In this document: in pieces, positions 17,210 to 26,103 of the stretch
Position numbering within the stretch: position 1 is the stretch's first letter
Layout of the letters: every line of letters begins with the position of its first letter
Origin: Segetibacter sp. 3557_3
Lineage (GTDB): Bacteria > Bacteroidota > Bacteroidia > Chitinophagales > Chitinophagaceae
Direction: 5' to 3'
Length of the DNA: 64,000 nucleotides
Assembly: GCF_004354985.1 (NCBI RefSeq)
Contig: NZ_SMSK01000005.1
Coordinates: forward strand, 186,001 to 250,000
Notes under the pieces: generated by a model
The model's input: the letters and a program-made list of their open reading frames with translations, nothing else
What the model was told of the DNA's origin: nothing
The model's database searches: none
Made by a program: the position numbers and the translations under genes

Positions 17210-19993
17210 TTGAAACAAATACTCTGTGTCCTGTTAAGCTTTGGCTTCGTTTCAACCTACAGCCAGTCACAATACTGGCAACAGGAAGTCAACTACAATA
17301 TTAAAGTCAGCCTGACCGATAGCAATCACAGCCTTGATGGATTTGCAAGAATTGAATACATAAATTACTCCCCGGACAGCCTTTCATTTATTTGGTTTCA
17401 CCTATGGCCGAATGCCTACAAAAATGATAAAACTGCCTTTAGCGAACAATTACTAAAACTGGGCAGAAAAGACTTTTATTTCTCAAAGCCGGAGGATCGT
17501 GGATACATTAACCGGCTCCAGTTTAAAGCAGACGAAATTGCTGCCCGGGTAGAAGAAGACTCTGCCAATATCGATCTCATAAAATTGATTTTACCGCGTA
17601 CCCTGCCCCCCGGTGCGAAAACGATCATTACGACTCCGTTTCATGTTAAACTACCTTTCAATTTTTCGCGTGGTGGTCATGTGGGGCAAGACTACCAGGT
17701 AACCCAGTGGTTTCCAAAACCTGCAGTATACGACAGGTATGGCTGGCATCCGATGCCCTATCTTGACCAGGGAGAGTTTTATAGCGAGTTTGGCAGTTAT
17801 GATGTGGAGCTTACCGTGCCTTCGATTTACCAGGTTGCAGCCACCGGGGTACTCCAGGATACAGAAAAACTTAACGAGCTTAAAAGCAAGGGTAAGGTAA
17901 GTACAACCGATTCAACCACTACCTGGCGTTACAAGCAGGATAGCATTCATGATTTTGCATGGTTTGCAAGCAAAGATTTCTTAGCCAGTTACGACACGGT
18001 TATGCTATCATCAGGAAAAAAAATTGACGTTTTCTCCTATTATCACGATAAGGATAAAGCTAAATGGGGTAAAACGATTGATTATGCAAAACAGGGTATA
18101 AGGCATTATAGTAACTGGATCGGGGATTACCCCTATACGGTTGCAAAGGTTGTGCAGGGAAGCGAAAACGAGAACAGCGGCGGTATGGAATACCCGACCA
18201 TAACATTAATTACCACTGAAGAAACGGGCCATGAACTTGACGCCACCATCGTGCATGAAATCGGCCACAACTGGTTTTATGGAGCGCTTGCAAGTAACGA
18301 ACGCAACCACCCGTGGATGGACGAAGGCATGAACACCTATTATCAAAAGCGTTATGAACTTAGAAAATATAAAACGTATGGTTTCCTTCCAACAAGGGCG
18401 AAGGGACTTGCACGGAAAGCACCTGAAGACGAAGAAGAGCTGTTCTTAAAGCTGATTACAAAGTTAAACCAGGACCAACCCATTGAAACCCCATCTGCGA
18501 AGTTTACAAAAGTTAACTATGGTATCATCGCCTATCTTAAAGCAAGCCGCTGGATGGCGCTGCTGGAAAAACAAGTGGGTACGACCACGTTCGACAGTTG
18601 CATGAAACAATATTACCGCGAATGGAAGTTTAAACATCCCTACCCGGCTGACTTCAAAGCATCAATGGAGAAAAGCAGTGGCAAAAACCTTGACTCCGTA
18701 TTTACCTTGTTACATAAAACGGGATCCGTTACAGGCAGCAACTACAATCGTGCTCCCCGGCTTACGGTACTTGGCAACCTTAATGCTACCGATAAATACA
18801 ACTATGTTAGCCTGCTTCCTGCAGTTGGTTATAATGCTTACGACAAAGCGATGTTTGGGGCCATGTTGCACAATTACCAGCTTCCGCTTAACCGCTTACA
18901 GTTTTTCGCCGGTGCAATGTATGCAAGCGCCACTGATAAGCTAAACGGGTTTGGCAGGATTGGCTATAACACCTACAAGAAAAAGTATCACGTTGAAACC
19001 GCACTGAGTGCAATCAGCTACTCACAAAACAACTTTACCACCGAGTCGGCAACAAAACTAAATCTTAGGGTAAACCGGTTAGTACCATCCGTTAAGTTGA
19101 CCCTCTTCGATAAGGATCCGCTGGAACAAAGAACATTTGCGATCCACTGGAAAACTTTTCTGATCAATGAGGATGCGCTTCAATTTCAAACCATCATAGA
19201 ACCCGGCCCCCCTGCAGATACAAGCGATATAGTGACTACCGCAAAACAGCACCGGACAATTAACCGGCTTAGCTTAACCTATGCCGACCAACGCGCACTC
19301 TACCCTTACAGCTTAAACCTGGTGGCGGACCAGGGTAAAGACTTTATCAGGGCCGGTTTTACCGCTGAGTATTACTTCAATTATGCAAACAACAAAACGG
19401 GTTTAAGTGCCAGGTTATTCGCCGGTAGATTCTTTTACCTGAATGAGCAAACGTTCCAAAGCCAAAGTGCCACCGACCGTTATCACCTGAATATGACGGG
19501 TGCAAAAGGCTATGAAGATTATACCTACAGTGATTACTTTATCGGGCGAAATGAATTCGATGGCTGGATGAGCCAGCAGATTATGCAACGGGACGGTTTC
19601 TTTAAGGTTCGTACCGACCTGTTGGGCAGCAAAATTGGCAAAACCGATGACTGGTTAATGAGTTTAAACCTGGTAACCGACTTTCCGGAAAAGATAAATC
19701 CTTTAAGTATATTGCCGATTAAAATTCCGCTAAAAGTATTTGCAGATTTTGGTACCTACGCCGAGGCATGGCAACAAAACCCGGCGAGCGGTCGATTTTT
19801 GTATGATGCAGGTTTGCAGCTTTCGCTGTTGGGAAGCCTGGTGAATGTTTACCTGCCAATCCTATACAGCAAGGTTTATCAAAACTATTTTAAGTCAACG
19901 ATCACCGAGAAGCGATTTCAAAAAAACATAGCTTTTTCAATCGATATTCAAAAGCTGCAGAAAAGTAAATTATTGCCCGGTTTGTCCCTGTAG
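17210..19993 (+). CDS. M1 family metallopeptidase with C-terminal beta-barrel-like region
   Basis: Exported zinc aminopeptidase-type protein of 927 residues. The start is a TTG: no in-frame ATG exists between it and the stop at 17183, and it begins a good signal peptide (MKQILCVLLSFGFVSTYSQS). The gluzincin site is VHEIGHNWFYG (H349, E350, H353) with the third ligand in HPWMDEGMNTYY (E372). NSGGMEYP (about 323-329) takes the place of the GAMEN exopeptidase motif. From about residue 545 on, the sequence is no longer peptidase-like: it shows alternating amphipathic strands rich in Tyr, Phe and Asn, as in outer-membrane barrels. I infer a peptidase held at or in the outer membrane. The last residue is Leu, not the usual aromatic. 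Confidence 0.9.
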   Translation: MKQILCVLLSFGFVSTYSQSQYWQQEVNYNIKVSLTDSNHSLDGFARIEYINYSPDSLSFIWFHLWPNAYKNDKTAFSEQLLKLGRKDFYFSKPEDRGYINRLQFKADEIAARVEEDSANIDLIKLILPRTLPPGAKTIITTPFHVKLPFNFSRGGHVGQDYQVTQWFPKPAVYDRYGWHPMPYLDQGEFYSEFGSYDVELTVPSIYQVAATGVLQDTEKLNELKSKGKVSTTDSTTTWRYKQDSIHDFAWFASKDFLASYDTVMLSSGKKIDVFSYYHDKDKAKWGKTIDYAKQGIRHYSNWIGDYPYTVAKVVQGSENENSGGMEYPTITLITTEETGHELDATIVHEIGHNWFYGALASNERNHPWMDEGMNTYYQKRYELRKYKTYGFLPTRAKGLARKAPEDEEELFLKLITKLNQDQPIETPSAKFTKVNYGIIAYLKASRWMALLEKQVGTTTFDSCMKQYYREWKFKHPYPADFKASMEKSSGKNLDSVFTLLHKTGSVTGSNYNRAPRLTVLGNLNATDKYNYVSLLPAVGYNAYDKAMFGAMLHNYQLPLNRLQFFAGAMYASATDKLNGFGRIGYNTYKKKYHVETALSAISYSQNNFTTESATKLNLRVNRLVPSVKLTLFDKDPLEQRTFAIHWKTFLINEDALQFQTIIEPGPPADTSDIVTTAKQHRTINRLSLTYADQRALYPYSLNLVADQGKDFIRAGFTAEYYFNYANNKTGLSARLFAGRFFYLNEQTFQSQSATDRYHLNMTGAKGYEDYTYSDYFIGRNEFDGWMSQQIMQRDGFFKVRTDLLGSKIGKTDDWLMSLNLVTDFPEKINPLSILPIKIPLKVFADFGTYAEAWQQNPASGRFLYDAGLQLSLLGSLVNVYLPILYSKVYQNYFKSTITEKRFQKNIAFSIDIQKLQKSKLLPGLSL

Positions 19994-20149
19994 CAGCAAA
20001 CCGATCTTTCTGGTTGAGCTGCTGAGTCGAGGAGCAAAGAATTCCTACCTTAATCGTGTGGGTGCGCTAACCCTTTAGCCGGCTTACACCGGTGCGGCGC
20101 GTTTCTTCACCGCAATTAATCGCGACACTACTAAACAGCAGGCAGCAAC

Positions 20150-20467
20150 TTAGGGTTGTAGGTTGCCGAACTTGTTTGTCCATTCCAGCATACCACCGGA
20201 AAGATTATGGGTATTGGTAAAACCCTGGTGCTCCAGCATCAAACATGCCATTTGGCTCCTGTTTCCGCTTCTGCAGTAACAAATCACTTCCTCGTTTTTC
20301 AGGTTTTCAATCTCCTCGATATCCATATCCTGGATCTTTCTAAGCCTGATGTGCCGGCCACCGATATGGAACTCACTGCGCTCGATATCCTCGCGAACGT
20401 CGATCAGGTTTAATTGTTCCCCGGCTTCGATACGGCTTTTTAATTGATCAACGGTGATGTTTTGCAT
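20150..20467 (-). CDS. Rhodanese-like domain protein
   Basis: Single-domain cytosolic rhodanese of 105 residues, a sulfur-carrier or sulfurtransferase type. The active-site loop is CYCRSGNRSQMACLM, with C65 as the expected persulfide cysteine. The N-terminal LIDVREDIERSEFHIGGRHI and the C-terminal HNLSGGMLEWTNKFG are standard family landmarks. It is the last gene of a likely three-gene unit (ddl, PASTA protein, rhodanese), 18 bp after the PASTA gene. The physiological acceptor is unknown. Confidence 0.93.
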   Translation of the reverse strand: MQNITVDQLKSRIEAGEQLNLIDVREDIERSEFHIGGRHIRLRKIQDMDIEEIENLKNEEVICYCRSGNRSQMACLMLEHQGFTNTHNLSGGMLEWTNKFGNLQP

Positions 20468-20485
20468 CGTAAGTTTTTTAATTCG

Positions 20486-21325
20486 TTATTGAATGTCGTT
20501 TGCAGGCTCCTGCTGTTCAGGCCGGGCTGCTGCGCTATCTAACACCGGCTTTTCCTTACTTAAGTACAGGTCTATTGTTTGACCCGGCTTAATCCGGTTG
20601 TGTTGCTTTTGCCCCGCTTCTTCACCACTGTATACATTTGGATTCTGACGGTAAACAAAAGCATTTTCAGTATCGGTAACATCTAGGTCGGCAACGGGGA
20701 TATAGTTCAAATTAACGTTGCGCAAGTAACTCTTTGCCTGTTCGTAAGTTTTGCCAACCAGGTTTGGCACCGGCATTTCTGAATCGCTTACGCCATTTCC
20801 AAGCACAAAACCGATTTCACTGCTCATATGGATTTTGGTGCCCGCTTTTATGGGCTCACCTTTATAGAGCTGTTCAAGTACCGCGTTTTTAGCAATATCG
20901 GGGCGGAAAGTCGTATCACCCATCCGAAGTCCCAGGTTTTCGAGATACATCTGCGCATTGCGTATTGAAAAGCCGATCAGGTTTGGCATTTCTACCAACG
21001 GCGGCTCCGAACGGTTAATGGTAAGGTAAATCGTGCGGTTTACTTTCACCGACGACTCTGCTTCGGGGCTTTGTTTTACAACTGCAGACGGAGCAATCGA
21101 GTCGATATAAACCGAGTCCTGTATCTCAACTTCAAAACCCTTTTGGTTCAATATGGATGTTGCTTCAGTAAGGGTTTTACCAAGGATCGATGGAACCCGC
21201 TCGTATTTACCATGTTTGGTAATAAAGTCAAGCGACCCCAGAAACAACATAATGAGAATAGCCGTTAGCAAGATCACCGCGAGAATATTCACCCATAACG
21301 GCTTGTGTGTAAGAAATTTGAACAC
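20486..21325 (-). CDS. Membrane-anchored PASTA-domain protein
   Basis: A 279-residue envelope protein. One membrane helix (LWVNILAVILLTAILIMLFL, about 10-29) is followed by three PASTA repeats: VPSILGKTLTEATSILNQKG, MPNLIGFSIRNAQMYLENLG and VPNLVGKTYEQAKSYLRNVN begin them. PASTA domains bind muropeptides or beta-lactams when attached to kinases or PBPs; here neither is fused. The GTG at 21325 is the only possible start, since a stop lies 27 bp upstream with no ATG between. It lies 24 bp after ddl, which ties it to cell-wall synthesis. A peptidoglycan-sensing or scaffold role is inference. Confidence 0.92.
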   Translation of the reverse strand: MFKFLTHKPLWVNILAVILLTAILIMLFLGSLDFITKHGKYERVPSILGKTLTEATSILNQKGFEVEIQDSVYIDSIAPSAVVKQSPEAESSVKVNRTIYLTINRSEPPLVEMPNLIGFSIRNAQMYLENLGLRMGDTTFRPDIAKNAVLEQLYKGEPIKAGTKIHMSSEIGFVLGNGVSDSEMPVPNLVGKTYEQAKSYLRNVNLNYIPVADLDVTDTENAFVYRQNPNVYSGEEAGQKQHNRIKPGQTIDLYLSKEKPVLDSAAARPEQQEPANDIQ

Positions 21326-21349
21326 GTTTGGATCTTTAAATAAAAATAA

Positions 21350-22336
21350 TTAATAATTAAAACACTCCTCGATAAGCGCCGTATAAAAATCCTTCAGGTT
21401 CCACCCCATGGCTCTAACCTGCTGTGGTACAATACTGGCCTCGCTTTGGCCGGGAACAGTGTTCACTTCCAGCATATAAGGCTGGCCGTCTTGCTCGTTA
21501 TAAATAAAATCAATGCGTACGATCCCCCGACAATTCAATAGGGAGTAGATCTTGCTGGCGGCTTCCTGTACTTTCTTCACAACATCATCAGGCGCCTGTG
21601 CGGGTGTAACCTCTTCACTCATCCCGGCCACATACTTTGCCTCATAGTCGAAAAAGTCTTTTTTGCTGATCACTTCGGTAATCGGCAAAGTCACAATCTT
21701 GCCGCCAGATCGAAACACGCCTATTGTAAATTCACGACCAGCGATAAATTCTTCAACCAATACCTGGTCATCCTCTTTAAATGCTTTCGCAATTGCTGCT
21801 TCCAAACCGGCGGGTTCTGTAACTTTCGACATCCCGATACTTGAACCACCATTATTGGGCTTTACAAAAACCGGGAACTTCAAACTGCCAGGCTCTTCAG
21901 CTCCGGTGGCTGTTTTCTTCAGCAACAAAACCGAACGTGCAACCGATATTCCACCAAATGCAGCCACTGCCACGGTGTAGCGTTTATTAAAAGTCAGGGC
22001 AGAGGTTGAAGCATCGCAACTGGTATACGGAATTTTAAGCAGGTCGAAATAGCCCTGCAGCTTGCCGTCTTCACCAGGAGTACCGTGAATACCGATCAGG
22101 ACAGCATCAAACGTAATTTTGTTATCGTTTACTGTAATTGAAAAGTCGTTCCTGTCTACCGGGATATCCTCTCCGTCCTCATTTTCATACCACCAACCCG
22201 ATGGATGAATGTCAATCTTGAAGACGTCGAATTTGTCTCTGTCAAGATTGTTTTCAATGGTAATTGCACTCTTGTAAGAGATCACCGCTTCACCACTATA
22301 ACCACCTGTTACAAAGGCAATGGTTCTTTTGCTCAT
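21350..22336 (-). CDS. ddl: D-alanine--D-alanine ligase
   Basis: ATP-grasp enzyme that makes D-Ala-D-Ala for peptidoglycan precursors, 328 residues. Visible landmarks are the N-terminal FVTGGYSGEAVISYKSA, the GIHGTPGEDGKLQGYFDLL substrate-domain loop, FVKPNNGGSSIGMSKV (ATP-binding strand), VEEFIAGREFTIGVF and the metal/ATP region YMLEVNTVPGQSEASIVPQQ. The ATG at 22336 fits the family N-terminus. It is the first gene of the ddl-PASTA-rhodanese unit, with intergenic gaps of 24 and 18 bp. Confidence 0.96.
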   Translation of the reverse strand: MSKRTIAFVTGGYSGEAVISYKSAITIENNLDRDKFDVFKIDIHPSGWWYENEDGEDIPVDRNDFSITVNDNKITFDAVLIGIHGTPGEDGKLQGYFDLLKIPYTSCDASTSALTFNKRYTVAVAAFGGISVARSVLLLKKTATGAEEPGSLKFPVFVKPNNGGSSIGMSKVTEPAGLEAAIAKAFKEDDQVLVEEFIAGREFTIGVFRSGGKIVTLPITEVISKKDFFDYEAKYVAGMSEEVTPAQAPDDVVKKVQEAASKIYSLLNCRGIVRIDFIYNEQDGQPYMLEVNTVPGQSEASIVPQQVRAMGWNLKDFYTALIEECFNY

Positions 22337-22427
22337 GCTGTTTTTTTACTGCGGCAAAGAAAGGAAAAAATAAATATAGCGGGTAGATGTATATGGGTGA
22401 CCCATAGCCCCAATGCCGCCCGGACAT

Positions 22428-22458
22428 GAAAAAGGTGAAGAAACAGTATCCTTCACCT
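22428..22458 (-). terminator. Candidate terminator downstream of the ferredoxin gene
   Basis: AGGTGAAG (22433-22440) pairs with CTTCACCT (22451-22458) around a 10-nt loop. On the minus strand the stem is followed by TTTTTCATG. It would stop transcripts coming from the ferredoxin gene, but it lies nearly 400 bp beyond that gene's stop codon, so the link is uncertain. Confidence 0.4.
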
Positions 22459-22586
22459 CTATATTCCGGGAAATATCACCCGGCTGTATGAATGTCGCCG
22501 TTCATGGCAACAAGTATGGACCTGGTAAGCGGCTCGTTTCGCCGACGTTTTTTTTGGCCCGGCTTTAGTGGTTCTATTAAGCATCC

Positions 22587-22623
22587 TTGCGTCGCACTCT
22601 TGTACTGCAACTCATTACGGGGC
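22587..22623 (+). repeat. Dispersed intergenic repeat, copy D
   Basis: Shares 21 identical bases with copy C (34122 onward; core TTGCGTCGCACTCTTGTAC), then a variable 8 bases of equal length, then TACGGGGC in both. The GCGTCGCA core is the reverse complement of that in copies A and B. Confidence 0.75.
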
Positions 22624-22844
22624 GTGGTTTACAAATCCTGAATTAAACCGCTGACTTAACGCTTTCAAAATTAGCCTGTTTTGAAAATCGCCGCAAGCTT
22701 TTAGAAGCGAAAAGTTTTGCACATTTCCAACGTATCATTGGCCTTTTCAGGTAGTTGTTCCTGGCAAAGACACGCCATGGCAAGCATTATAACCTGGCCC
22801 TGCCAGCATCCCAATCAATAAGAGATGCCGACGGTCCTGCTGCA

Positions 22845-23192
22845 CTAAATGTGCATTTTCTCTTTTTTCTCTAACAGTTCTTCTACGGTCTCACGGTACA
22901 TCTCATCGGGTACACAGCAATCAACCGGGCATACGGCCGCACACTGGGGTTCTTCATGAAAGCCCTGGCATTCGGTGCATTTATTTGGAGTAATGTAGTA
23001 GGTGTCAACAGCTATCGGCTCCATACGTTGGCTGGCCTCTACAACTGTACCATCCAACAATACAAATGTGCCTTTAACCGCAGTACCATCTGCCATTGCC
23101 CATTCAACTCCTCCCTCATAGATCGCATTGTTTGGACATTCCGGTTCACAAGCACCGCAGTTTATACATTCATCAGTTATTTTAATAGCCAT
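22845..23192 (-). CDS. 4Fe-4S dicluster ferredoxin
   Basis: Small electron carrier of 115 residues with two cysteine clusters. The first is CINCGACEPECPNNAI (residues about 10-21), typical CxxCxxCxxxCP. The second is spread over NKCTECQGFHEEPQCAAVCP with an 8-residue insert between the second and third cysteines, as in YfhL-type ferredoxins. A roughly 45-residue linker separates them. It is transcribed divergently from the acyl-CoA reductase gene 61 bp away. That pairing could mean a shared redox job, but no partner is proven. Confidence 0.92.
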   Translation of the reverse strand: MAIKITDECINCGACEPECPNNAIYEGGVEWAMADGTAVKGTFVLLDGTVVEASQRMEPIAVDTYYITPNKCTECQGFHEEPQCAAVCPVDCCVPDEMYRETVEELLEKKEKMHI

Positions 23193-23222
23193 GTTAATCG
23201 GTTTATATGCTTTTTATCGTTG

Positions 23223-23230
23223 TAAGTTTG
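23223..23230 (+). promoter_or_regulatory. Bacteroidota -7 promoter element for the acyl-CoA reductase gene
   Basis: TAAGTTTG matches TAnnTTTG exactly and ends 23 bp before the ATG at 23254. TTTA at 23202-23205 is a possible degenerate -33 element, 17 nt upstream. Confidence 0.55.
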
Positions 23231-23253
23231 TATAGCAAAAATAAGGGTGACAA

Positions 23254-24276
23254 ATGATTTTACAAGAACGAATTGACTTGTTGGTGAGACTTGGTGAATA
23301 CCTTTCGGAAAACGATGAAAGTTGGGTGCGGACAAAGGCAAAAGCATACAGTAAAAATCCCTGGTTTATACCTGAATTTATAGATCACGCTGCAGCCAAT
23401 ATCAAAGAGCAATTTCTGCAACGAGCCCAACTTGAACATTGGGCAACCTCCTACGGTTTAAACGCGCAGGTTGTTCCTCCTAAAAGGGTCGGGCTGGTGA
23501 TGGCGGGTAACATACCGATGGTTGGTTTCCACGACATGCTTTGTATATTTATTACCGGGCATGAACAGCTTATAAAACTGTCTTCAAAAGATGAGGTACT
23601 CATCCCTTTTTTGTTGAACAAGCTTAACGAGTTTGACCCGGCTGTAAGCAACTACATCAACGTTTCAGAAAAACTAAATGGCTGCGAAGTGTATATTGCT
23701 ACCGGGGGCAATAATACCGGCCGCTACTTCGAATATTATTTCGGCAAATACCCCAACATCATCCGTAAGAACCGCACAAGCGTAGCTGTTCTAACAGGTG
23801 AGGAGTCAGTTGAACAACTGGAAGCCCTCGCTGACGATATACAGCTCTATTTCGGGCTGGGCTGCAGGAATGTGACCAAGCTATACGTGCCCGACCATTA
23901 CAACTTCGAACCCTTACTGCAGGCTTTAAGGAAGTACGATCATTTTATGGAGTTCCATAAATACCGCCATAACTATGACTACCAGCTTGCCTTACTGATG
24001 ATGGGTAACAAGTTTTACATGACAAACGACTCAATATTATTTTCGGAAAACAAATCCCTCTTCTCAGCTGTTAGCCAGGTACACTTTGAATATTACAGCG
24101 ACAAAAATGCATTAACAACGTCATTGGGCTCAAACACCGATTTGCAATGTATCATAGGGAACGATTTTGTACCTTTTGGACATGGGCAGAAACCTCGACT
24201 TGCCGATTATGCAGACGGGGTTGATACGATGAAATTCTTGCTCAGTTTGGATCCCGAGATGGCAGGAAAGGCCTGA
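23254..24276 (+). CDS. Acyl-CoA reductase (LuxC-like)
   Basis: Aldehyde-dehydrogenase-superfamily protein of 340 residues that resembles LuxC-type fatty acyl-CoA reductases. The segment VGLVMAGNIPMVGFHDMLC looks like the N-terminal nucleotide-binding region, IATGGNNTGRYFEYYF like the glycine-rich part, and YFGLGCRNVTKLYVP carries the expected catalytic cysteine (C204). The product would be an aldehyde from an acyl-CoA, but the substrate is unknown and no lux or wax-ester genes are nearby. It has its own promoter and diverges from the ferredoxin gene. Confidence 0.88.
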   Translation: MILQERIDLLVRLGEYLSENDESWVRTKAKAYSKNPWFIPEFIDHAAANIKEQFLQRAQLEHWATSYGLNAQVVPPKRVGLVMAGNIPMVGFHDMLCIFITGHEQLIKLSSKDEVLIPFLLNKLNEFDPAVSNYINVSEKLNGCEVYIATGGNNTGRYFEYYFGKYPNIIRKNRTSVAVLTGEESVEQLEALADDIQLYFGLGCRNVTKLYVPDHYNFEPLLQALRKYDHFMEFHKYRHNYDYQLALLMMGNKFYMTNDSILFSENKSLFSAVSQVHFEYYSDKNALTTSLGSNTDLQCIIGNDFVPFGHGQKPRLADYADGVDTMKFLLSLDPEMAGKA

Positions 24277-24476
24277 TTGATGTTCCGACGAAAAGGCGTA
24301 TAGTTGATGCGTAAACATTTGAAAGCGACATTTTTGCTATCCTTCGCCGCAAATACGACAGTCTTCGTCAAACATTTGTTAATTGGGCAAGGGCTTATTT
24401 GCTTAAATCAGGGTCATTCGTTTATTTGCTTTAGCAGGCATGTATTTTGAGAAAATAACATTAAACCAACTTGAAC

Positions 24477-25988
24477 ATGAAATTCAGAAACATCTTATTG
24501 GTAGTGCTGTTGAGCTCCACCACAGCGCTGTTGAGTGTTTGGGGTTACAATAAATACGACTCATACCAACAAGCCGGAACACAGGAACCTGGTAAACTGC
24601 CTGTGAACTATGCCAAATTCTTTGATAAAGATCTTGCACCGGCCGGGGCCATCGACTTTACTGCTGCTTCCATGTCAGCTACTCCTGCAGTGGTACATAT
24701 TAAAACAAAAACCAAGGCCCGGCAGGTATCAAATAACCTTCCCCGCGGCAGGAACCCGTTTTCAGATTTATTTGGCGATGGCTTTGAAGACTTGTTCGAC
24801 TCACCACGTTCACGTACTATTCCGGAGCAACGTGCAAGCGGTAGCGGTGTCTTCATTAGCAACGATGGGTATATTGTTACCAACAACCACGTAATTGACG
24901 GGGCTGATGACATTAATGTCACCCTTCCAAATCGTCGTTCCTATAAAGCTACTCTTGTAGGTACAGATCCCAGTACCGACATTGCCGTATTAAAGGTGGA
25001 AGGAAAGAACTTTCCTTATATCGTTTATGGTAATAGCGACGAAGTAAAGCTTGGCCAGTGGGTTCTTGCAGTAGGTTATCCACTTACCCTTGATGTAACA
25101 GTTACAGCTGGTATCATCAGTGCTAAGGCCAGGTCAATCGGTATCAACAGCAGGCAGAGTGAGTCTCCCATTGAGAGCTTCCTTCAAACTGATGCGGCAG
25201 TTAACCCCGGAAACAGCGGAGGTGCCCTGATAGATACAGAAGGCCAGCTGGTCGGCATTAACTCAGCCATTGCTTCTCCTACCGGAAGCTATGCCGGTTA
25301 TTCTTACGCTATCCCTGTAAACATTGTTAAAAAGATAGTTAACGACCTGATCAAATTTGGCACTGCACAACGCGCTTACCTTGGAATTCAATATGCACCG
25401 GATAATATTCCCGAAGAGCGGAAGAAAGAAATGGGTATTAAAGAGGGAGATGGTGTATATGTAACAGAAGTTCCTGCAGGTGGTGCAGCGGCAGCTGGTG
25501 GCATCAAGAAAGGAGATTTTGTTACCAAGATCAATGGAATTGCAGTAACCACCGGCCCTGAAATGGTTGAGCAGGTTACCCGCTATAAGCCCGGTGATAA
25601 AGTAACCATCACTTACGTTCGTGAAGGTAAAGAGAACACAACTACCCTCACACTGAAGAATAAGGTTGGGAATACCGATGTTGTAAAATCACAAACCATC
25701 ATCGATAAGCTCGGGGCTGAACTCGTAACCCTGGAAAAACAAAAAGCGGCAGCTTACGATATTCCTGGTGGTGTAGTTGTAAAAAAGGTTGGATCGGGTG
25801 CTTTTAAAAACACACGTATCCAGGATGGATTTGTAATCACCATGGTAAACGGAAAAGAGATTACCAGCGTAGAGCAGTTAAAACAGGCACTTGACGCAAA
25901 CAAGGGTACTACTGTTAAACTCGAGGGCATTTACCCCGGCTACGAAAGCAGCTATGGCTATCCTTTGAATCTATCAGGTCTCGACTAA
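24477..25988 (+). CDS. HtrA/DegP-like periplasmic serine protease
   Basis: Envelope quality-control protease/chaperone of 503 residues. The N-terminal membrane segment (LLVVLLSSTTALLSVWGY) serves as signal or anchor. The trypsin-like domain shows the triad His in VTNNHVIDG (H138), Asp in DPSTDIAVLK (D168) and Ser in NPGNSGGALI (S247). Two PDZ domains follow: AYLGIQYAPDNIPEERKKEM onward (about 300-390) and LGAELVTLEKQKAAAYDIPG onward (about 410-500). The ATG at 24477 is preferred over a TTG two codons upstream. It is a single gene closed by a strong bidirectional terminator. Confidence 0.96.
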   Translation: MKFRNILLVVLLSSTTALLSVWGYNKYDSYQQAGTQEPGKLPVNYAKFFDKDLAPAGAIDFTAASMSATPAVVHIKTKTKARQVSNNLPRGRNPFSDLFGDGFEDLFDSPRSRTIPEQRASGSGVFISNDGYIVTNNHVIDGADDINVTLPNRRSYKATLVGTDPSTDIAVLKVEGKNFPYIVYGNSDEVKLGQWVLAVGYPLTLDVTVTAGIISAKARSIGINSRQSESPIESFLQTDAAVNPGNSGGALIDTEGQLVGINSAIASPTGSYAGYSYAIPVNIVKKIVNDLIKFGTAQRAYLGIQYAPDNIPEERKKEMGIKEGDGVYVTEVPAGGAAAAGGIKKGDFVTKINGIAVTTGPEMVEQVTRYKPGDKVTITYVREGKENTTTLTLKNKVGNTDVVKSQTIIDKLGAELVTLEKQKAAAYDIPGGVVVKKVGSGAFKNTRIQDGFVITMVNGKEITSVEQLKQALDANKGTTVKLEGIYPGYESSYGYPLNLSGLD

Positions 25989-26010
25989 TTTGAAAACTTC
26001 AAGTATAAAA

Positions 26011-26043
26011 TAAAAACCCGGATGAAAGTCCGGGTTTTTGTTT
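26011..26043. terminator. Bidirectional terminator between htrA and the GH13 gene
   Basis: AAAACCCGGA (26013-26022) pairs with TCCGGGTTTT (26029-26038) around a 6-nt loop. There is a T-run on the plus side and an A-run on the left, which becomes a U-run on the minus strand. It separates the convergent htrA and amylase genes. Confidence 0.9.
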
Positions 26044-26103
26044 TATAGCACTTTCAGAAAGCTTCCGGGCAAAGAACGTAGCATTAAGATGAGCAGCACC
26101 GCC

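Larger units (their letters stand above)
22337..22844. other. Intergenic region between ddl and the ferredoxin gene
   Basis: About 500 bp without a plausible gene. It should contain the ddl promoter. It holds a candidate minus-strand terminator at 22428-22458 and dispersed repeat copy D at 22587-22623. The rest shows nothing specific. Confidence 0.6.

Noticed and set aside
19992-20023. Imperfect hairpin over the stop codon of the M1 peptidase gene (AGCAGC ... GCTGCT)
   Set aside because: No U-tract and an internal asymmetric loop; too weak to call a terminator.
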